Shown: piece after piece, positions 1-5,182 of the stretch
Position numbering within the stretch: position 1 is the first letter of the stretch
How the letters are laid out: each line of letters opens with the position of its first letter
DNA from: Deltaproteobacteria bacterium
GTDB lineage: Bacteria; JAUYMQ01
Direction of reading: 5' to 3'
Length of the DNA: 6,608 bases
Assembly: GCA_030698575.1 (NCBI GenBank)
Contig: JAUYMQ010000357.1
Coordinates: forward strand, 1 to 6,608
Made by a program: the position numbers and the translations under genes
Notes under the pieces: model-generated
What the model was told of the DNA's origin: nothing
Seen by the model: the letters and a program-made list of their open reading frames with translations, nothing else
Databases searched by the model: none

Positions 1-269
1 AAGCCACGCCCTTCCCGCGTCAGCACGTAGCCCCCTTCCTCGCGGAGTACGACCACCCCCGCCTCCCGGAGTTCCGTCAGCCTCTGATTGAGAACGCTCG
101 GCGACATCGCGTCACACCGGTCGCGCAGATCCCGAAACGTCGGTGTCTCCTCCCGCAGCTCCCAGAGAATTCGGAGCGTCCAGCGGCGGCCCAGCAGATC
201 CAGGAGCGCCATGATCGGGCGCCCCGTGCGGGAGCCCCTGACGCGCTTTCCCGGTTGAGGCACGGCCAT
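1..269 (-). CDS. HxlR-family winged-helix transcriptional regulator (C-terminus cut by window edge)
   Basis: Read on the minus strand from ATG at 269-267, the frame is open to the window edge and gives 89 residues. It has the HxlR layout. A first helix at residues ~17-38 contains RPIMALLDLLGRRW followed by TLRILWEL. A probable recognition helix with MSPSVLNQRLTELREAG lies at ~55-71, and a wing GVVVLREEGGYVLTREGR at ~71-88. HxlR proteins are usually about 110-130 residues, so the last few tens of residues lie outside the window. An AAGGAG site (complement of 275-280) sits 5 nt before the ATG and supports this start. The family binds DNA as dimers, and several members sense electrophiles, quinones or aldehydes through a cysteine near the N-terminus. 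That cysteine is absent here; the only visible Cys is C52, beside the recognition helix, so the signal cannot be deduced. It is divergent from the carboxymuconolactone decarboxylase-like gene at 448, the obvious candidate target. Confidence 0.88.
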   Translation of the reverse strand, partial: MAVPQPGKRVRGSRTGRPIMALLDLLGRRWTLRILWELREETPTFRDLRDRCDAMSPSVLNQRLTELREAGVVVLREEGGYVLTREGRG

Positions 270-305
270 AACCACTCCTTTTTCCTTCAGGCATTTCCCC
301 TGGCG

Positions 306-345
306 CTACGGATTTCGTAGTGCTAGGCTGTTGCTACTGAATCCG
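306..345. promoter_or_regulatory. Candidate operator: imperfect inverted repeat between divergent HxlR and CMD-like genes
   Basis: CGGATTTCGTAG at 309-320 is matched in reverse complement by CTACTGAATCCG at 334-345, with 10 of 12 positions pairing across a 13-nt centre. Within the left arm there is a second perfect element, CTACG-N5-CGTAG (306-320). The site lies in the intergenic region shared by the two divergent genes, about 40 bp upstream of the HxlR start and about 100 bp upstream of the CMD-like start. Dimeric HxlR regulators usually bind dyads close to their own promoter. The dyad is visible; its use as an operator is inferred. I could not place convincing -35/-10 boxes for either gene. 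Confidence 0.45.
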
Positions 346-447
346 AAGCGGAGCTTAGGCTACAAGCGGCCCCGGCGCAAGTGACAGCCGTGGCCATCCG
401 CCGGCGCCAACATCCGGGACCGCTGCCCCGGCAAAAAGGAGGAATCC

Positions 448-975
448 ATGCCCCCCGCAGGAAGGTCGCCGAGAATCACGCCCGTCGAGCCCCCTTACGA
501 TCCCGAGGTGGGGCTCGATCTCGAGAAGCTCATGCCGCCCGGCATCCCGCCGCTCAGCATCTTCAGGACGATCGCGAATCACCCGCGGCTCCTCAGGAAG
601 TTCAGGCTGACGGCGCCGGCGTTCTTTGCCAAGGGGCTTCTAGATCCGAAGGACCGGGAGCTGATCATTCACCGCGCATGTGCGCGCTGCGGCGCCGAGT
701 ACGAGTGGGGAGTGCACGTGGCGGCTTTCTCGCGCCCCATGGGTTTCAGCGAGGCGTGGATCCACGCCACCGTGCACGCCACTGCCGACGACCCTGTCTG
801 GTCGGAGCGCGAGGCGCTGCTTGTGCGGATGGTCGACGAACTTCACGACACGGGCGACGTCTCCGACGATCTCTGGAAGGCCCTGGCCGCGCGCTGGGAC
901 GTGACCCAGCTCGTGGAACTGGTCATCCTTGCGGGGCAGTACCACCTCATCTCGTTCGTCGTGAACGCATTTTGA
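448..975 (+). CDS. Carboxymuconolactone decarboxylase (CMD/AhpD-like) family protein
   Basis: A 175-residue protein of usual length for the single-domain CMD-like group. The start is fixed by AGGAGG at 437-442, 5 nt before the ATG. The family signature is clear: PLSIFRTIANHPRLL (~35-49), DRELIIHRACARCGAEYEWG then VHV (~69-91), ELHDTGDVSDDLWKALAARW (~131-150) and a C-terminal LVILAGQYHLISFVVNAF helix. Candidate catalytic residues are E71, C78, C81 and H90. C78-x-x-C81 looks like a CxxC pair, but H90 lies nine residues after the second Cys, not four as in AhpD, so peroxidase activity should not be assumed. Family members include gamma-carboxymuconolactone decarboxylase, AhpD peroxidases and many uncharacterised enzymes of aromatic or xenobiotic metabolism. 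The divergent HxlR gene suggests an inducible role. Family assignment is firm; the substrate is unknown. Confidence 0.9.
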   Translation: MPPAGRSPRITPVEPPYDPEVGLDLEKLMPPGIPPLSIFRTIANHPRLLRKFRLTAPAFFAKGLLDPKDRELIIHRACARCGAEYEWGVHVAAFSRPMGFSEAWIHATVHATADDPVWSEREALLVRMVDELHDTGDVSDDLWKALAARWDVTQLVELVILAGQYHLISFVVNAF

Positions 976-1071
976 ATCGAGTTCGAGGAAGGCGCGCCCC
1001 CGTTCCCGCCCGCCTGACGCCTTCCGCCCGAGCAGGGCTGCGGCGGCCCGCCACGTTCCGCGGGGCGGCCC

Positions 1072-1101
1072 TTTACGAAAGGGGTCTGCCTCCTTTATTC
1101 T
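1072..1101 (+). promoter_or_regulatory. Possible sigma70-type promoter for the yccF-like gene
   Basis: TTTACG (1072-1077) and TATTCT (1096-1101) each match the -35 and -10 consensus at four of six positions, with an 18-bp spacer. The predicted start, near 1108, would leave a short leader carrying the GGGGAGGG site at 1122-1129. The match is only moderate and the organism's sigma preference is unknown. The -35 box overlaps a small perfect hairpin, CCCTTT-ACG-AAAGGG (1069-1083). Confidence 0.28.
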
Positions 1102-1132
1102 GGCCGCGGGTTCATGAATTCGGGGAGGGACG

Positions 1133-1519
1133 ATGCTGCTGCGCGCAATCTGGTTCCTGGTTCTAGGCTGGTGGTTCGGTGCGATCTGGGCGGCGCTTGC
1201 CTACCTCTTCTGCCTCTCGATCATCGGGCTGCCCATCGGCGTGCTCATGCTCAACCGGCTGCCGCGGGTGCTCACCCTGAAGCCGCTCGAGACGGAGCCC
1301 ATGCACACGATGCGGGAAGGCAAGCCCGCAACGGTCGAGGTCCCGGCGGAAGAGTACCCCTTCATCCTGCGCGCGCTGTGGTTCTTCGTGCTGGGCTGGG
1401 AGATCGCGGGCTTCGCCCTCATCATCGGCTATCTGCTCTGTCTGACGATCCTGGGCATCCCGGCCGGCCTGTGGATACTGAACCGCGTCCCGCTGGTCAT
1501 GACGCTGAAACGCGCCTGA
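1133..1519 (+). CDS. yccF: YccF-family inner membrane protein with two tandem YccF (DUF307) domains
   Basis: A 128-residue hydrophobic protein made of two copies of the YccF domain. Residues 1-50 (AIWFLVLGWW, CLSIIGLPIGVLMLNRLPRV, LTLK) and 78-126 (ALWFFVLGWE, CLTILGIPAGLWILNRVPLV, MTLK) align almost residue for residue. A polar linker at ~51-77 joins them. The paired-repeat layout is the same as in E. coli YccF, though this protein is somewhat shorter. Each repeat has two strongly hydrophobic segments, at about 4-24 and 25-41, then 79-99 and 100-116, with a Gly-Pro kink in IGLP/LGIP, so it should sit in the cytoplasmic membrane. The biochemical function of YccF proteins is not established. 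The start has a GGGGAGGG site 3 nt upstream, which is close but usable. It is followed 68 bp later by the HD gene in the same direction, and the two may share a transcript. Confidence 0.9.
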   Translation: MLLRAIWFLVLGWWFGAIWAALAYLFCLSIIGLPIGVLMLNRLPRVLTLKPLETEPMHTMREGKPATVEVPAEEYPFILRALWFFVLGWEIAGFALIIGYLLCLTILGIPAGLWILNRVPLVMTLKRA

Positions 1520-1587
1520 GCGTCGGCGCATCACATGCGGTAGTCGCGTGCACGCCGCGCCGCGCCCGACAAGGGAGGTACCGCCCG

Positions 1588-2361
1588 ATGGCAACGTCGA
1601 TCGGAACGCTGGCCTGGGTGCGCGAGACCGGCGGCCGCATGCGTCCGCGCGACGTGCTGGGACAACTCGGGCGTGCCCTCGTCGATCAGGCGCGATTGTT
1701 CCCGCCGCAGCTGCTCTTCCGCCTGGGGCTTTCGAGACCCCGCCCGCTCGCCCTCGATCCGCGTGACATCAAGGCGCCCGATTCCCGCGTGGCGCTCGAA
1801 GCCGAGCAGATGTGCCGCGAGGCGGCGCCGCCTTTCCTGCTCAACCACTGCCTGCGCACCTACCTCTGGGGCCGGTTGCTCGCAGCGGCCAACGGCCTCA
1901 CGCTCGACGATGAGCTTTTTTACGTCGCGAGTCTCCTGCACGACCAGGGGCTAATCGACAAGTACGCCGGACCCGAGCCCGGCGTGGAGTGCTTCACGCT
2001 GATCAGCGCCGGCGCGGCGCGAAACCTGGCCGGCAAGTCGGGTTGGCCGCAGGCGCGGCAGGACGCGCTCAGCGAGTCCATCACGCTCCATCTCAACGTG
2101 CGCGTCGGACTCGAGAACGGAACGGAGGCGCACCTCCTCAATGCTTCCACGGTGGTGGATGTGCTGGGCCTGCGGCTGTGGGAGATTCCCGCCGAGGCGC
2201 GCGCCGCGGTGCTCGAACGCTACCCGCGCCTGGGCGTGAAGAAAGGGATTGCGGAACGCTGGACGGAGGAGGGGCGAGTGCGCCCGCATGGGCGCGCGCG
2301 CTTCCTGAGCCGTTATCTGCTGTTCGATCTGCTCGTGCGGATGGCGCCCTACAGGGAATAG
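1588..2361 (+). CDS. HD-domain metal-dependent hydrolase, cyanamide hydratase-like group
   Basis: A 257-residue protein. The ATG at 1588 follows an AAGGGAGG site at 1571-1578. The frame is open further upstream, but that part overlaps yccF and has no family signal. The metal-binding HD pattern is complete: H87 in LLNHCLRTYLWG, H118-D119 in VASLLHDQGL, and D191 in ASTVVDVLGL. H168 in ESITLHLNV is an additional likely ligand or active-site residue. The spacing and surroundings resemble the cyanamide hydratase/diamine-oxidase-like HD group more than the nucleotide-phosphohydrolase or c-di-GMP (HD-GYP) groups; no GYP motif is present. An N-terminal ~65 residues precede the HD core and are not recognised. 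There is no signal peptide, so it is probably cytoplasmic. The real substrate cannot be told from sequence. The gene ends 27 bp before the convergent VOC gene, with no convincing terminator between them. Confidence 0.82.
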   Translation: MATSIGTLAWVRETGGRMRPRDVLGQLGRALVDQARLFPPQLLFRLGLSRPRPLALDPRDIKAPDSRVALEAEQMCREAAPPFLLNHCLRTYLWGRLLAAANGLTLDDELFYVASLLHDQGLIDKYAGPEPGVECFTLISAGAARNLAGKSGWPQARQDALSESITLHLNVRVGLENGTEAHLLNASTVVDVLGLRLWEIPAEARAAVLERYPRLGVKKGIAERWTEEGRVRPHGRARFLSRYLLFDLLVRMAPYRE

Positions 2362-2388
2362 CCGGAACGACCCGCTTCCCCCGCCGGC

Positions 2389-3237
2389 CTATGCGGTCGG
2401 GCGCTTGTAGAACTCGATGGGCGTGTTGTTCGTGCCTTCGGGGCCGACGAGCCCCACGTCGAGGCCCCCGGCCGACTTCGTCCGCGTCACAGTGAGCCCC
2501 GCGTTCTCCAGGCGCTTCGCCGCCGCCGTGAAATCACTCACCTCGATTCCAATCAGGAAGAGCCCCTCGCCGCTCTTCTCGAGCCGTCTCGCAAGCAGCG
2601 CCGCAGGCTTCGCGCCCGAAGGGGCCATGAGGGCGATGACGGCGCGGCCGACGGGGTGAAAGGCCACGCGCACGCCGCGTGCGGCATCCTCAATCTTCGC
2701 CGCGCAGGGGAGATCGAAGTGCGCGCCGAAGACGGCCGAAGCCTGGCTCTCGTCATTCACGGCAACGCCCGCGGTGTGAAGCCGGATGAACGGTCCTTGC
2801 GGCGGATGTAACTCGGGGGGCGCATCCTCCGGGAAGGGGGTGGCGTACTCGACGAGCGTGCCGTGATTGGCCTTCGGGTGGAGGAAGCCGATCATCCCGG
2901 CGAGCCCCTTCCTGGGCGCCTTGTCGATGAGCGGGATTCCCTTCGCCTCCGCCTCCTTCAGGGCGCCGCTCACGTCATCGGTCTGGAAACAGACGTGGTG
3001 CAGCCCCTCGCCGCGCTTTTCGAGAAATTTCGCCACACCGCCGTTCTCGTTCACGGGTTCGAGCAGCTCGATCTCGCTCTCGCCGCAGGGGAGGAGCGCG
3101 GCGGAGACGCCCTGATCGGGCACCACCGCGGTCTTCGATACGGCGAGCTGGAGGGTGTCGCGCCAGAAGCCGTAAGCCTTCTCGAGATTCCGGACGACGA
3201 TTCCGACGTGATGGATACGGGTAAAAGAGCTTGGCAT
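2389..3237 (-). CDS. Two-domain VOC protein with N-terminal methylmalonyl-CoA epimerase-like half
   Basis: A 282-residue protein with two VOC (glyoxalase-fold) modules. Residues 5-132 closely resemble methylmalonyl-CoA epimerase: IHHVGIVVRNLEKAYGFW at the start, ESEIELLEPV, then VAKFLEKRGEGLHHVCFQTD, FLHPKANHGTLVEYA. The likely metal ligands H10, H81 and E130 are all present. Epimerases interconvert (2R)- and (2S)-methylmalonyl-CoA in propionyl-CoA metabolism and are usually about 130-150 residues, so this protein is double length. The second module (~150-282) keeps the fold pattern and ends IEFYKRPTA, with H154 and E275, but has LFLIGIEV where the middle His would be, so its metal site looks broken. 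An AGGAGG site (complement of 3249-3254) lies 11 nt before the ATG, slightly long. The gene is monocistronic and convergent with the HD gene. True epimerase activity is plausible; a dioxygenase or lyase of the same fold is the alternative. Confidence 0.82.
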   Translation of the reverse strand: MPSSFTRIHHVGIVVRNLEKAYGFWRDTLQLAVSKTAVVPDQGVSAALLPCGESEIELLEPVNENGGVAKFLEKRGEGLHHVCFQTDDVSGALKEAEAKGIPLIDKAPRKGLAGMIGFLHPKANHGTLVEYATPFPEDAPPELHPPQGPFIRLHTAGVAVNDESQASAVFGAHFDLPCAAKIEDAARGVRVAFHPVGRAVIALMAPSGAKPAALLARRLEKSGEGLFLIGIEVSDFTAAAKRLENAGLTVTRTKSAGGLDVGLVGPEGTNNTPIEFYKRPTA

Positions 3238-3310
3238 GCGTGCGGCAACCTCCTGTCCGTGGGTGAGCGTGGCGCGCCCATCTTGCGAGAATCGGCCTGC
3301 GTCCGCAAGT

Positions 3311-3339
3311 GGGGTCAGGCATGACTTGTTGACTTATGC
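3311..3339 (+). repeat. REP-like repeat copy A (begins GGGGTCAGGC)
   Basis: Copy A begins GGGGTCAGGC and continues with TGACTT and TTGACTT. It matches copy C (6246-6274, opposite strand) at 25 of 29 positions without gaps, and matches copy B (3409-3438, opposite strand) with a few changes and a 1-nt shift. Sequences starting GGGGTCAGG and containing TTGACTT-like blocks are, as I recall, common multicopy ends of REP-associated (Y1-type) transposase elements in GC-rich uncultured bacteria. That link is from memory, not from a search. It lies 73 bp upstream of the VOC gene start. Confidence 0.75.
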
Positions 3340-3408
3340 GAAACTTGCTCCCGGCGACGTAACGCCCTTTGACGAACGATGCCCTCCGGCGATAGAAAGG
3401 TAACAATC

Positions 3409-3438
3409 CAACAAGTCACGAAAGCCAGGCCTGATCCC
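3409..3438 (-). repeat. REP-like repeat copy B, abutting the sixA start codon
   Basis: Read on the minus strand it begins GGGATCAGGC and contains GTGACTTGTTG, matching copy A at roughly four positions in five once a 1-nt shift is allowed. Its outer end is the base immediately before the ATG at 3439. It therefore supplies the whole immediate 5' leader of the sixA-like gene. Confidence 0.65.
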
Positions 3439-3897
3439 ATGATTGACCTCTACCTTTTCCGGCACGGTGACGCCGACCCGCGGGGTCCCGACGGCAGCGA
3501 TGCCACGCGGGCGCTCACCGACCGGGGCCGGATCGAGGTGCGCGAGGCCGCCCGCGGCCTGGTGCGGCTGGGTGTGGAGCTCGACGTCGTTCTGACGAGC
3601 CCGCTCGTCCGCGCGCGCGAGACCGCTGCGATCGCCAGCGAGGTGCTTCGCCCCGCCGGCGGCACGCACCTCTGCGACGCGCTCGGCCCCGGCGGCTCGG
3701 ACGCGGCCCTGTTCGACGAAATCGCAGCACAACAGGGCGGGCGCGTCATGCTCGTGGGGCACATCCCGCAGCTTTACGAGCTGGCGAGCGTCATGGTGTG
3801 GGGCCGGCCGGAGGGGGCCATCGTGCTCAAGAAGGCGGGGCTCATCCGCGTTGTCACGCAGGGGCTTCCCCCGTCGGCGCGCGGCGAGCTTCACTGA
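3439..3897 (+). CDS. sixA: SixA-like phosphohistidine phosphatase (histidine phosphatase superfamily)
   Basis: A 152-residue protein, about the usual length for SixA. It opens with the superfamily signature LYLFRHGDADP, where R8, H9 and G10 include the phospho-accepting His. It has SPLVRARETA at 54-63 with the conserved phosphate-pocket Arg (R58), and ends the core with VMLVGHIPQL, supplying the second catalytic His, H108. E. coli SixA removes phosphate from histidine phosphotransfer domains and from a PTS phosphocarrier; the partner here is unknown and no kinase lies nearby. I chose the ATG at 3439 because family members begin a few residues before RHG. The frame is also open from an ATG at 3379, which would add 20 residues encoded by the repeat. 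No good ribosome site precedes 3439; AGG at 3427-3429, inside repeat B, is the best available. Confidence 0.87.
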   Translation: MIDLYLFRHGDADPRGPDGSDATRALTDRGRIEVREAARGLVRLGVELDVVLTSPLVRARETAAIASEVLRPAGGTHLCDALGPGGSDAALFDEIAAQQGGRVMLVGHIPQLYELASVMVWGRPEGAIVLKKAGLIRVVTQGLPPSARGELH

Positions 3898-3947
3898 TTG
3901 CTCACGGCCGATCAACTGGGGCGCATCGCGGGCGCGCCCTGACCTTG

Positions 3948-3989
3948 CCCGCACGTCCTCACCCGCACGTCCTGTTCCGCACGCGCTTG
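3948..3989 (+). repeat. Tandem repeat, 14-bp unit, three copies (third diverged)
   Basis: The 12-mer CCCGCACGTCCT occurs at 3948-3959 and 3962-3973, followed at the same period by TCCGCACGCGCT (3976-3987). The unit is 14 bp. It lies in the 160-bp gap between sixA and the zinc-ribbon gene, upstream of the latter's possible promoter. Regularly spaced copies could be regulator-binding sites or simply slippage. Confidence 0.6.
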
Positions 3990-4005
3990 TTCGAACGCCC
4001 CTGGA

Positions 4006-4035
4006 TTGGCGCGGCGCCGGGGCGCGTGATAGCGT
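4006..4035 (+). promoter_or_regulatory. Weak candidate promoter for the zinc-ribbon/lyase pair
   Basis: TTGGCG (4006-4011) and TAGCGT (4030-4035) are separated by 18 bp, placing transcription start close to the AAGGAG site at 4045-4050. The -10 box matches consensus at only three of six positions, so this rests mainly on position. A promoter somewhere in this gap is likely because 160 bp separates the pair from sixA. Confidence 0.22.
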
Positions 4036-4057
4036 GACTGGGGGAAGGAGACAGCCG

Positions 4058-4252
4058 ATGGCCGAGGTGAAAGTCAGGCGCTGCATGGTGTGCGCCAAGG
4101 AATACGAGATGGCGGGCTCGATCTGCGAGACCTGCAACGCGAAGATCCGCGGCGAGGCCGCGGGCAAGAAGGAGGGGCTCCGCAAGGAGGCCGAGCGCGA
4201 AATCAAGCGGGCGGGCGTGAGCACCGAAACGCACAAACCGGAGAAGAAATGA
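4058..4252 (+). CDS. Small four-cysteine (putative zinc-ribbon) protein
   Basis: A 64-residue protein with two CxxC knuckles, C9-x-x-C12 and C23-x-x-C26, ten residues apart, typical of a zinc ribbon. A strongly charged, Lys/Glu-rich helical tail (~31-64, containing GKKEGLRKEAEREIKRAG) follows. The start is well supported by AAGGAG at 4045-4050, 7 nt before the ATG; the frame is open upstream but the extra part has no signal. Its TGA overlaps the start of the lyase gene, so the two are very probably translated together. I do not recognise a named family. Small zinc ribbons often bind nucleic acid or act as protein-interaction modules, but nothing here shows which. There is no signal peptide, so it should be cytoplasmic. 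Confidence 0.78.
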   Translation: MAEVKVRRCMVCAKEYEMAGSICETCNAKIRGEAAGKKEGLRKEAEREIKRAGVSTETHKPEKK

Positions 4253-5148
4253 TGCCTCAGGACGCCACACAGGCGCCCGCCGCTGGAGGCGGCGGCCGGG
4301 TTCTCGCGCTCCTCGAGAAGCTTGGCACGGCCGTGTTCCCGGGCGTCTATGACGCGGTGAGCGCCAAACTCGCCGAACAGGCGGGCTTCGAGATGATCTT
4401 CATCTCGGGCTACAGCGTCTCCGCCGCGCGGCTCGGTGAGCCTGACTTCGGCCTGGTCACCCAGAGCGAGATGGTCGAGGCCGCGCGATCTGTATGCCGC
4501 TCCGTGCGAGTGCCTGTCATCGTCGATGCCGACACGGGCTACGGCAACGCGTTGAACGTCATGCGAACGGTAAAGGATCTTATCGCCGCGGGCGCGGCGG
4601 GAATGTTTCTGGAAGATCAGGTCTGGCCCAAGCGCTGTGGTCACATGAAAGGGAAGAAGATCGTCCCGATGGAGGAATATCTCCAGAAGATCCGCGCGGC
4701 CGTGGATGCGCGCGCCGGGCGCGACTTCTTCATCGTTGCGCGCACCGACGCGAATCAGGCGGTGGGGCTCGAGGAGGCCATCCGCCGGGTGAAGGCGGCG
4801 CGAGACGCGGGCGCGGACGCCGCCTTCGTCGAGGCGCCGAACTCGATCGAGGAACTGCGGGCCGTTGCGAGCGCGGTGCCGCCACCCCTCGTGGCGAACA
4901 TGCTCGAGCGGGGGATCACGCCGCTTCTCACCCGGGAGGAGCTGCGCGAGCTGGGTTACGCCCTCGCCGTCTGCCCGCTCACCGGTCTCTACGCGGCCGC
5001 GAAGGCGATGAAGGAGATCTTCGCCGAGCTGCGCGCGAACGGTACCACGCGCGGCGCGCTCGACAAGCTCATCACCTTCGACGAGTTTCACGATCTTGTC
5101 GGCCTCGAAGAAAAATACGCCCTCGACGCGAAGTACGCGGCGGACTGA
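4249..5148 (+). CDS. PEP mutase/isocitrate lyase-superfamily enzyme, 2-methylisocitrate lyase-like
   Basis: A 299-residue TIM-barrel enzyme of normal length for the PEP mutase/isocitrate lyase superfamily. Visible motifs are FPGVYDAVSAKLAEQAGFE (30-48), SGYSVSAARLG (53-63), the Mg-binding VDADTGYGN (92-100; D93, D95), LEDQ then KRCGHMKGK (128-136) with C130 as the catalytic Cys of lyases, and VARTDAN (163-169). The KRCGH form is like 2-methylisocitrate lyase (PrpB), which splits methylisocitrate to pyruvate and succinate. Oxaloacetate decarboxylases and dimethylmalate lyases share much of this. No methylcitrate synthase or dehydratase gene is in the window, so PrpB function is not established. 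Two ATGs, at 4249 and 4252, are possible; GGAG at 4240-4243 is 5 and 8 nt away, and 4252 may be the true start. The 4249 ATG overlaps the upstream TGA, implying translational coupling to the zinc-ribbon gene. Confidence 0.88.
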   Translation: MMPQDATQAPAAGGGGRVLALLEKLGTAVFPGVYDAVSAKLAEQAGFEMIFISGYSVSAARLGEPDFGLVTQSEMVEAARSVCRSVRVPVIVDADTGYGNALNVMRTVKDLIAAGAAGMFLEDQVWPKRCGHMKGKKIVPMEEYLQKIRAAVDARAGRDFFIVARTDANQAVGLEEAIRRVKAARDAGADAAFVEAPNSIEELRAVASAVPPPLVANMLERGITPLLTREELRELGYALAVCPLTGLYAAAKAMKEIFAELRANGTTRGALDKLITFDEFHDLVGLEEKYALDAKYAAD

Positions 5149-5182
5149 TCCGCGAGGCCGGGTGCTCCAGGACAGGCTCAGA

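Larger units (their letters stand above)
3311..3438. mobile_element. Candidate non-autonomous element or REP doublet bounded by inverted copies A and B
   Basis: Copies A and B point towards each other, with their GGG ends outermost, and delimit 128 bp. The interior is more AT-rich than its surroundings, has no coding potential of its own and contains two direct copies of CCGGCGA (3351-3357 and 3386-3392). This is the arrangement of a small MITE-like element or REP doublet mobilised by a transposase elsewhere in the genome. No target-site duplication is evident at the ends, and B is more diverged than A, so an old insertion or mere repeat clustering is also possible. Confidence 0.38.

Noticed and set aside
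112-294. Minus-strand 60-codon open frame at the left edge
   Set aside because: It is out of frame with the HxlR gene read from 269, which runs through the window edge and carries clear wHTH motifs.
1069-1083. Perfect hairpin CCCTTT-ACG-AAAGGG as a terminator for the CMD-like gene
   Set aside because: The stem is only 6 bp, and no run of T follows on either strand. It overlaps the possible yccF promoter.
381-1166. Open frame of 261 codons overlapping the CMD-like gene
   Set aside because: It is the +1-shifted shadow of the 448-975 gene, has no ribosome site and gives an Ala/Arg-rich translation with no family signal.
1114-1587. Upstream extension of the HD gene frame into yccF
   Set aside because: The extension overlaps the well-supported yccF frame and has compositional shadow features. 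The ATG at 1588 has a good AAGGGAGG site.
2361-2388. GCCGG...CCGGC inverted repeat as a shared terminator between the convergent HD and VOC genes
   Set aside because: A 5-bp stem with an 18-nt loop and no T-run is too weak to call.
2389-5148. A propionyl-CoA pathway cluster, from an epimerase-like and a methylisocitrate lyase-like gene in one window
   Set aside because: The two genes are on opposite strands, separated by sixA and repeats, and belong to alternative routes. No mutase, carboxylase, methylcitrate synthase or dehydratase is present.
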